From assembly GCF_002105155.1 (NCBI RefSeq), contig NW_019029020.1, forward strand, positions 313,493 to 377,492: DNA of 64,000 nt, given 5' to 3'. How positions within the stretch are numbered: the first letter of the stretch is position 1; every line of letters begins with the position of its first letter. Origin of the DNA: Lobosporangium transversale. Lineage: Eukaryota; Mortierellomycota; Mortierellomycetes; Mortierellales; Mortierellaceae. Shown here piece after piece: positions 57,110 through 64,000 of the stretch. The notes beneath the pieces are model-generated. The model ran no database searches and was not told the origin of the DNA. It saw only the letters and a program-made list of their open reading frames with translations. The translations under genes and the position numbers were made by a program.

Positions 57110-59557
57110 GGTTGCTCAAAATGTGCTGGTTTATATACTGCTCCTTTTCTTGCTTTGCGTTGCTGTGCACAGTTGTTGTTGTTTGTGTTTTTTTTTTTAT
57201 TCAGTGCAACTAAGCAGTTTGAATGCAGGGCTGGTTTCTTGTTCTCTTTCTTTTTTAGTTAAGGAAACTTGAAAGAAAGGAGAACTCTTGTCTTTGAAGC
57301 TCAAAGTTAAAAAAAAAAGAGAGAGAGAGAAAAAAAAGAAATAAAGATGAACCTGTTGAAGGAGCAGAAAAAAGAGTGGAAAAGGCGTAGGTAGGGGTGG
57401 GGATGAAGAGATGAAAAGGAAGGGTAAACAATAAAGAGGTTGGTTGAGTTTATGTTTGTCTGGTATAGATGGCACGCCAAGCAAGGTTAATAAGTGGGTG
57501 AAATTGAGCCGCGGAATGAGAGCATCAGATTTGACCAGACAGGGGACAACAACAAACGAAGTTAATAGATTAAAATAATTATTATATCGGGTCAGTTATC
57601 ACATTAATCGGAGCAGCATGCCATTCAGAGCGAGCGGATCAAAATGACCCCCACATTGGATGACAAGACAGCCAAGGCAAGTCAAAGAGAGAGAGTGTGT
57701 GTTAGTTGGAATCAATAGTATATATAACAAATAAATTAATGATAAAAGGGGGTTCAAATCGGAAAAATAACCACAATGGTGAATGCGATGTGATTCGTGG
57801 TTAGTGGTTAATTGTCATTAGCATGGGATGGTTTTACAGACCCGACATGAGAACGCGGCAGAAAAGATTCATGGATTTAATCCGGTAAGAAAGAGGACAA
57901 AAAAAAAAAAAAATACGTGGTTAGCTGAAGGACAAAGTAATGTTCAAAGGATTAACAAAGGACTTCGGGTTGCAAATGACAGGCACACACATGCGCAAGG
58001 TTTTGTGGTCCAAGAATTGTCTGAATGAGAAATTGTTGAAAACGTGCAAAGTAGCTCGTCGTAAAAAATTGTGTGAAACAAGGAACATTGATTATGACCG
58101 AGAGAACCAAAACAAATCAGAGGCAAAGGGATGTGACACATGCGACGGATGGACTACATGCTGTTAATGTGTTACAAACTACACGTGTTTATAGATATGA
58201 ACATGAATATGAAAATGAAAATGGAATCTGAACATGAAGAAATACTAAAAGACGATTCATGTCTCAATGGGTAAGCGAGTGAAAAAGGCTTTTCTTTAAA
58301 ATTAGCAACAAATGAGGGTTTCGGAATGATCCTCCTTCAGGAAAAGTGCACCATGCTATTGATGGAACGATGGGATGCAAGTGACTAGTTAATTACCTTT
58401 CTTTCTTTTGTGTTATGCTCTATCAGCTACATGTAGAGGATTTGTTGGATCACCTCGATGTATCAATTGTTCGAAAGGGTACTATCGATACTGAATTGTC
58501 CAGAAATTTAGAAACATAATGATTAGCAAAAATGTCAGGGGTCAATAATGCTCAACAGTCTAGAATCATTACTCCAACGGCATAGAGGATCTCACAGTCG
58601 GATGAGAAGGAAAAAGTTATTCGTAGACAAATTTGAAGGGAAAATAAGCACAGACTGATGTTTTTCAGTGCACTGCTGAAGAATGTATATATGACAGTCG
58701 ACGAACGACTATGCCTCTTGATCTGCCTGTACATGTTACTCAGGCAGGCGTTTAATACCTACAGTGATCTTGTTTTAGATCGTAACCTAACAGTCCTGCC
58801 AATGTTGGAGCAGGTAAAAAAGTTCGAATCGACACAAATCAAACTTGAAGTATATATTTCTACAATGGATAAATAAGTTGAAAAAGTGAGGATCATACAA
58901 AATGAAATGGGGTCAAGAAGAGGAAGTATTATTTATGAGCGAAATAAAAGAAAAATAAGATTTGCCATGCTCTCCTTTTTTCCTGTGGGCGAAAGGGTTG
59001 CAAATATTTACCCTTGCAATATCAGTTCTTCATGTTTACACAGCTCAACCAAACATTTTATTTCTCCAGAAAGGCTGAACGTCAATCTTTTTTTTTTTTT
59101 TTTTTTTGCGACTGAATTGTATTGATGAATAGGACCATCTGAATATGGAAACCCTGCTTTTGGTAAAAAAAAAAAATAAAAAAAAAAAAGTGTATATATA
59201 TACAAGTGTGAGAATCTGGGGTCTAAATCTGTCTCCTTAAAAAGTAAAGATCACAAGAACTATACCGGCTCCCATGCCCATTTGCCAGTTGCTGCAATTT
59301 AGCCTCATCGCTCAAATGTATTTATAATATCACGTATTTTTGTATCCATCAGTTTCTCACAGCATTCAGTTGTGCTCTTTGATTTCAAATGGTCCCATAC
59401 CAAAGATATTTTTGTTGCAGAGGACAAACAATCGCCACATGGCAGTTTTTCCTTTGTAATATAGCGATACAGAAATACAAGGCTACAAAGGTTTATTCCA
59501 GACAACAGAGATGTTGTGATCAACAAAGCTGTAGTCTGTTTTCCTTTTTATTTTTGG
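57110..59557. other. Long intergenic region, nothing recognised
   Basis: 2.45 kb upstream of the Msb1-like gene and downstream of the lipid kinase gene. It contains GA-rich purine runs (57308-57345, 57685-57700), a GAAAAT/GAACAT-type repeat near 58195-58245 and T19 at 59089-59107. No ORF shows a known domain. Confidence 0.4.
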
Positions 59558-60787
59558 CTAGTTATAGACATAGAATAATTGAATGTTCAAATCTGAAACA
59601 ACTTCAAACCTCATCCTGCCCTGCGGTCCTGCTTGTACATTCAGAAACTCTCCATCGACACAAAGACGACCCACCCCGGAAGATTCAAATTCAACAGCCT
59701 TAACTTTGTAGTACTCTACTTTTTCCATCTCAATATGCTTTCCTTCCTTGGCTGCAGCGCCCAGTATCTTCAAAATTTGAGTACGACCTACATTCTGGAC
59801 AGCCAACACATCCAGCCATTCGTCAGACGTCCTTGCAAGTGGTGTCGGTTGAAACCCTGTCTCCAGTGAGCCCTGCTTTGTGAACATAAGATATGTAAAT
59901 GGTCCTGATAGCGTCAATGAAGGCTCAGTTGAGACAACGCGGCTGTTAACATGGGTAGCTGAAGAAAATTCCTTTGAGGATCGATCGTATCGCTGAACAG
60001 GACCATAGAAATCCACACGCGCCCTGTACTGCTTTAGTATAACAATATTCTTGAGAGTGGCAACCTTAAATCGTTCATTACCTAGAAAACGAAATCCGTC
60101 GGCATCATGCACTGTTGCGCAATGGAGGCCGAAGCTGTTGACAACGACTGTGTACACATGAGGCTCCCAGCGGGGAGGTACGGACGAGAGTAAATGCCCA
60201 TTGTTATTGTTCGCCGAATCCGTTTTTACAGCTTCATGTGCTTGCTTGGAGACTTGAATAACACGTAATGGTGTAGAATTACCAGCGAGGAACCGGTCGA
60301 CCGCAGTTTGAACTGTAGTAATATTTAGACTTGTTGCGATAGCATTCCCTGTTCCTGTTGGTACCACCGAGAGTACTACCTTGGGTCTGAATACATCTGT
60401 GATCAATGGACTTTCTACCAAGCCAGTAAGGATACCATTCACTATCTCATGTACGGTCCCATCTCCGCCTAACACCATGATACGGAGCGTTGCACTCGAG
60501 GAGTGTACTGCTGATGAGGTAGCATGGACTTCTTCAGAACCACCAGTATGGGTGCTCCTAATGCCAAAAGATTGCGCAAGCTCAATAAGGATTTGTTGGA
60601 TGTTCTCTTTAAAGTAGCTTTGGGCGTGACCATGATGGGTAGTTTCGATCAAGTAAAACGTAGTGCTTGACTGATCAAGTGCAGGCCGGACCACCTTATT
60701 AAACTGATCTTGACCCTGTTTTCGTCCTGCAAAGGGATTAAACACCACCAACAAGGGAAATTTGTCATATGTAAATAATATTCCCAT
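59558..60787 (-). CDS. Diacylglycerol/sphingoid lipid kinase family protein
   Basis: Lipid kinase with a DAGK catalytic domain, single exon, 409 residues from the ATG at 60787. The nucleotide-binding glycine motif appears as VLGGDGTVHEIVNGIL (residues ~115-130), preceded by LLVVFNPFAGRKQGQ at the N-terminus and followed by SVVPTGTGNAIA. The C-terminal half has VYTVVVNSFGLHCATVHDAD and ends with VGRLCVDGEFLNVQAGPQGR, the usual second-domain DGE motif. It could phosphorylate sphingoid bases, ceramide or diacylglycerol; the short length without C1 domains favours the sphingosine/ceramide or bacterial YegS-like group. The frame stays open upstream to 60937 across a poly-T run (T21 on the sense strand), but that part would be a poly-Phe leader, so I start at 60787. 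Confidence 0.88.
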   Translation of the reverse strand: MGILFTYDKFPLLVVFNPFAGRKQGQDQFNKVVRPALDQSSTTFYLIETTHHGHAQSYFKENIQQILIELAQSFGIRSTHTGGSEEVHATSSAVHSSSATLRIMVLGGDGTVHEIVNGILTGLVESPLITDVFRPKVVLSVVPTGTGNAIATSLNITTVQTAVDRFLAGNSTPLRVIQVSKQAHEAVKTDSANNNNGHLLSSVPPRWEPHVYTVVVNSFGLHCATVHDADGFRFLGNERFKVATLKNIVILKQYRARVDFYGPVQRYDRSSKEFSSATHVNSRVVSTEPSLTLSGPFTYLMFTKQGSLETGFQPTPLARTSDEWLDVLAVQNVGRTQILKILGAAAKEGKHIEMEKVEYYKVKAVEFESSGVGRLCVDGEFLNVQAGPQGRMRFEVVSDLNIQLFYVYN

Positions 60788-61248
60788 AGTAATTGAAAGC
60801 AAGGTAGAAGACAAAAAAAAAAAAAAAAAAAAAGTGTGAATGTGTGATGTGAATGTGTGCGCTTTAGGGAAAGCGATGATGTTAAATGAGAAGAAACTGA
60901 TGTGTAGATGCAATGAAATGTAATGAAAAGGGTGCAAATGCCTAGCTGGCAGATAGACCCTGTTTCAATCCAAAAATGATAAGAAAGCCGGTAATGGCTG
61001 TCAATATGCTGAATGCTCATGGAAACAGATATCGTTGTGCATCCTTGTTGTGATCATAGTCCTTCAATATGCAATATGCAGATCCTCTGTTTGATCAATC
61101 TGCAATATATGACTCCTTCATGCCCATTGTACCTTGTCTTCGGGATAGAAAAGAAACGTTCATTATTGATATGATAAAAATATACAAGGTTATCTCTGTT
61201 ATGTTATATGTCAATGAATATATCCAGCGCTTTTTTCCTTCTATATGT
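60788..61248. other. Spacer between lipid kinase and quinone oxidoreductase
   Basis: 461 nt, both neighbours on the minus strand. Contains the 21-nt homopolymer at 60813-60833 (T on the sense strand of the lipid kinase). No separate gene. Confidence 0.4.
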
Positions 61249-62504
61249 TTAAATTTTAAGAAGGAGCTTTCCGGTGGTCTTGCGTCCTTCCAGATCATCA
61301 TGAGCCTGCTTGACATCCTGGATAGGGTAAATCTTGTGGATTTCAAAGTTGAGCTTGCCCTCCGCCACTAATTTGAACAAGTCTGTGGTCAGAGCATCAA
61401 ACTCTTCACGTGTTGTAATGTACTGGAACAAAGTTGGGCGCATCAGGCGGATGTTCTTCTCTGCTAGACGCATAATATTCACCGGTGGAACGGCACCACT
61501 CGCGTTTCCAAACGAAATGACTGTTCCAAGACGACGAACAGCCTTCAGACTCACGTCAAAGGTGGCAGCGCCCACACCATCAAGAACCACATGAACGCCC
61601 TTGTTATCCGTGAGCTCATTGACCTTTTCAATTAAAGCATCGTATCCATTTGAGTAGTCAACAACATAGTCAGCGCCATTTTCTTTCGCAAGTTTAGCCT
61701 TGGTCTCATTAGAGGTTGTGCCAATGACATTGGCTCCTAGAAGTTTGCACATCTGACAGAGAAGAAGGCCGACGCCACCGGCGGCAGCATGGATCAAGAC
61801 CCAGTCGCCTTTCTCAACTTTATATGCCTGACGCACCAAGGACCAAGCTGTCAATCCCTGGATGAGAAGAGCTGCACCCTTTAAAAGCAAAATTCAAAAT
61901 ATCCGTTCAATCATAATTGAAAAGTATGAAATAAAAATGTGAGCATGTTTTTCATCATTTCCCACGGTTCAATGATGGAAAATTAAGATATTTTTTCCCA
62001 TACCTGCTCCAGAGAGATATTATCGGGCAGCTTTGCCAAGGTGGTCGTAGAAACTGCATCATATTCAGCGTAACTTCCAGGGCCCAAGAATGCGACGCGG
62101 TCTCCAACCTTGAAGTCACCTTTGGCTTCAGGACCAACCTCGACGATCTTACCAGATCCCTCACGCCCAAGAATGAAGGGCATGGTCTGAGGGTAGAGTC
62201 CGCCACGTTGATAAGTGTCAATGAAGTTCACGCCAGCATACGAGACCTTGACAAGGACTTGATCGGGCTTCGGAGTGGGCTTGTTGACGGGTACCCACGC
62301 AAGGATAGAGCTGTCGCCATGTTTTGGAATCTGAACTGCATGCATGGACGTCGACATGGTGCGGATCAATAACCTGTAGCCAATGCGTGAAGAGATGGGA
62401 GAAATTAGACGTGAAGGTGGTGTACAAGTGACAGATGTAGTGAATGCTGCTGAGTAAGACGAGAAAGAAGAAGAAAGACAGAAATGTCGAAAGGAGCGGA
62501 GCAT
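61249..62504 (-). CDS. ZTA1: NADPH:quinone oxidoreductase, zeta-crystallin type (Zta1)
   Basis: Medium-chain reductase superfamily enzyme reducing quinones or other enones with NADPH, protective in oxidative stress. Two exons on the minus strand (62504-62004 and 61878-61249), phase 0, 376 residues. The catalytic fold is complete: HAVQIPKHGDSSILAW, VSYAGVNFIDTYQRGGLYP, LGREGSGKIVEVGP, the Rossmann motif AAAGGVGLLLCQMCKLLGA, VVDY, GVGAATFDVSL and the end DDLEGRKTTGKLLLKI. It lacks zinc-binding cysteines, as expected. From the ATG at 62504 there is a ~50-residue Arg/Ser-rich presequence (MLRSFRHFCLSSSFSSYSAA) lacking acids, like a mitochondrial signal. A second in-frame ATG (MSTSMHA) marks the conserved cytosolic start. 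Confidence 0.94.
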
Positions 62505-62590
62505 TATGCAATAGATCAAGCAGGCAAATGAGAAGTGAATGCTTTATTCAACTCTGACATTATTCAGGATGTTTGAAATTTTATGGACAT

Positions 62591-64000
62591 CTAGCTAGAA
62601 CTTTGAGATCTTAGATGAGGGGCATTCACAGCAAGCCACTCTATCGCTTCACCATTAAAGCATCCATCCATGCAGACCTCTTGAATATGCGGTACTGCCG
62701 CGATGAATTGACGTGTCTGATCCAGAGTCATTGGGGAAACCAAGCGTCCAATATTAATAAACTCCAACCTTGAAAAAAAAGGCTGTTGCTCTTGTTCTTG
62801 CCTGCACTCCAAAGTTGAGGCGACTAGTATCATTTCAACATGTATGTTGCTACCCCAGAGAGTCAACCGTTCCAAGTTGATCAATTGTCCAAGCCTTTTT
62901 CGAATTGCTGTATGGTCTTTGGGCTGTACATGAAGTCGATTCATACTCAACTCTCTCAGTGTCAATTTGCATGCCCACTCAAATTGTCCAGCGAATACCT
63001 CTGAAGACAGTTCAACTGCTGTTAGGTCCAGTACGACAAGATGAGAGTACGACCTGACTATCTCCTGTATGCCTCGATAGGTAACATAGGCGCTATGAAA
63101 AAGCGATAACTCCTTAACTCTACTACACAGTCGAGAGAGAGCACTCAGGGTTAGATCGTCCATACGTGATCCACCCACATGAAAACTTTGTAGATCCGGG
63201 AATGATCGGAAAAGAGCGATCCACAGGTCGTTCGACATGCTCTTCTGAGCTGCCAGCATTGTGAAGGAGGTCATGTCAGGACAATAAATAGGTAATGCAT
63301 CAAAAATAACCCGGATGTCTTGCCCGGAGTAATGGCCACCTAGCTGGATGCTTCGTAATCGACACAATCCTTTTAAGGCGATCAGAAGATTAGGGATATC
63401 CATACAACAATGAGGTAGACGTAGGTCTTCCAGAGGATGCAAAAGATCACTAGAATCCCATTGAAGGGTTTCGTCCTTGCTTTCACTTTCAGTAAAGGAA
63501 CTGGCATGTATTTTGAAGTTCATTCCACGTAACACTAACTTGTGACACTTGGGAAAAGCATCTAAAAATTCCTGAAGAGAAAAGTAAACCGTATTGTTGC
63601 CTTGCCATTGTGATGAGAGAGTAATTTCAAGTCTCTTCAGATGACTCCAAGAACCATATCCTAATTCGTTTGCCTGCAGGCTTTTGGTAATGAACTGCTG
63701 GCACTCTCGGCCTGTCAAATATAGCTCCAATGAGCGCAGTGCATGAAATACAGGGAGTGATGCTCCACTTGTAGTGCCATCAACAAAGACTCTGTTCTCC
63801 TCAGGAAGTGCACGATCAACGGCAGCTAGTGAGGTGACGTTGGGGCATAGTTGGTGGAGACGTGAGGGGAGGTCCTTATGGCCGATCCAGCCTGTTATTC
63901 GCACATCACGGATGAGATGACCATAGAGTGGAAGGACATTAAGGAAGGCATTGATCTGAGTGGACTGAGTAATCCGAACGTGGCGCCAGATATGGGAGAA
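62591..64000 (-). CDS. F-box/LRR-type protein, 5' end beyond the window
   Basis: An open frame enters from the right edge at position 64000 and runs to the stop at 62591, 469 residues visible. It starts FSHIWRHVRITQS, the strand after an F-box in fungal F-box/LRR proteins ('LW..V.I'), so the F-box itself lies outside. Repeats follow the pattern of degenerate LRRs: LRSLELYLTGRECQQF, LKRLEITLSSQWQG, LRSIQLGGHYSGQDI, LQSFHVGGSRMDDLTLSAL, VKELSLFHSAYVTYRGI, LVVLDLTAVELSSEV, LERLTLWGSNIHVEM and FINIGRLVSPMTLDQ. It is intronless in the visible part. It is probably a substrate receptor of an SCF ligase with unknown target. Confidence 0.82.
   Translation of the reverse strand, partial: FSHIWRHVRITQSTQINAFLNVLPLYGHLIRDVRITGWIGHKDLPSRLHQLCPNVTSLAAVDRALPEENRVFVDGTTSGASLPVFHALRSLELYLTGRECQQFITKSLQANELGYGSWSHLKRLEITLSSQWQGNNTVYFSLQEFLDAFPKCHKLVLRGMNFKIHASSFTESESKDETLQWDSSDLLHPLEDLRLPHCCMDIPNLLIALKGLCRLRSIQLGGHYSGQDIRVIFDALPIYCPDMTSFTMLAAQKSMSNDLWIALFRSFPDLQSFHVGGSRMDDLTLSALSRLCSRVKELSLFHSAYVTYRGIQEIVRSYSHLVVLDLTAVELSSEVFAGQFEWACKLTLRELSMNRLHVQPKDHTAIRKRLGQLINLERLTLWGSNIHVEMILVASTLECRQEQEQQPFFSRLEFINIGRLVSPMTLDQTRQFIAAVPHIQEVCMDGCFNGEAIEWLAVNAPHLRSQSSS

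Noticed and set aside
57828-58734. Several 60-75 codon ORFs in the 57-59 kb spacer
   Set aside because: No domain, no consistent strand, AT-rich composition; expected by chance.
60788-60937. N-terminal extension of the lipid kinase ORF
   Set aside because: Encodes a poly-Phe leader through T21; the family alignment starts just after the ATG at 60787.

Overview
This is nuclear DNA of an intron-rich filamentous fungus. The genes are mostly single-copy housekeeping genes of opisthokont type, with many short GT-AG introns, low-complexity protein linkers and AT-rich spacers. The gene set (TMEM97-type EXPERA protein, PHAF1, Mei2, GRASP, F-box/LRR proteins of a style expanded in Mortierella relatives) fits an early-diverging fungus, probably Mortierellomycota or Mucoromycota. 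That placement is an inference from protein character only. Spliced models below were built by eye from splice signals, reading phase and family homology.

Layout: 1-564 is the 3' end of a neuronal calcium sensor gene (NCS-1/frequenin). 694-3038 is a complete Tc1/mariner-superfamily element with near-matching terminal inverted repeats, a TA duplication and an intact transposase. 4666-7652 is a Mei2-like meiotic RNA-binding protein. 8605-11049 (minus) is a PHAF1/UPF0183 homologue, followed head-to-tail by cullin-3 (11391-14387, minus). 14827-16774 is an unrecognised protein. 17447-18352 (minus) is a thioredoxin-UBX fusion, 18950-20812 (minus) a Sec2-type Rab exchange factor and 21314-23186 (minus) a GRASP/Grh1 Golgi protein. 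Divergent from it is an EXPERA/TMEM97-like membrane protein (23818-24478).

After two unrecognised Ser-rich proteins (24806-25540, 26026-27213) come a tRNA-binding OB-fold protein (27432-28307), Met30/sconB F-box-WD40 (28766-30939), prohibitin-1 (31599-33157) and an 18-exon importin-13 homologue (33409-38312). Then follow a decayed F-box/LRR pseudogene (39382-41269), a cytochrome P450 (41302-43283, minus), an F-box protein whose F-box appears split by a long insert (45964-49109), a BTB-like protein (49331-52190), an Msb1-type RhoGAP-like protein (52511-57109, minus), a lipid kinase of the DAGK family (59558-60787, minus), a zeta-crystallin quinone oxidoreductase (61249-62504, minus) and an F-box/LRR protein running off the right edge.

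Themes: several products belong to ubiquitin pathways (cullin-3, Met30, three further F-box genes, a BTB protein, a UBX protein) and to the secretory pathway and polarity (Sec2, GRASP, Msb1). They are not arranged as operons or an obvious cluster. Two genome-level signals stand out. Long homopolymer tracts (19-34 nt) sit in introns and 5' leaders, nearly always as poly-T on the sense strand. At least four introns are best explained as GC-AG rather than GT-AG. No CRISPR, rRNA or tRNA genes were recognised.
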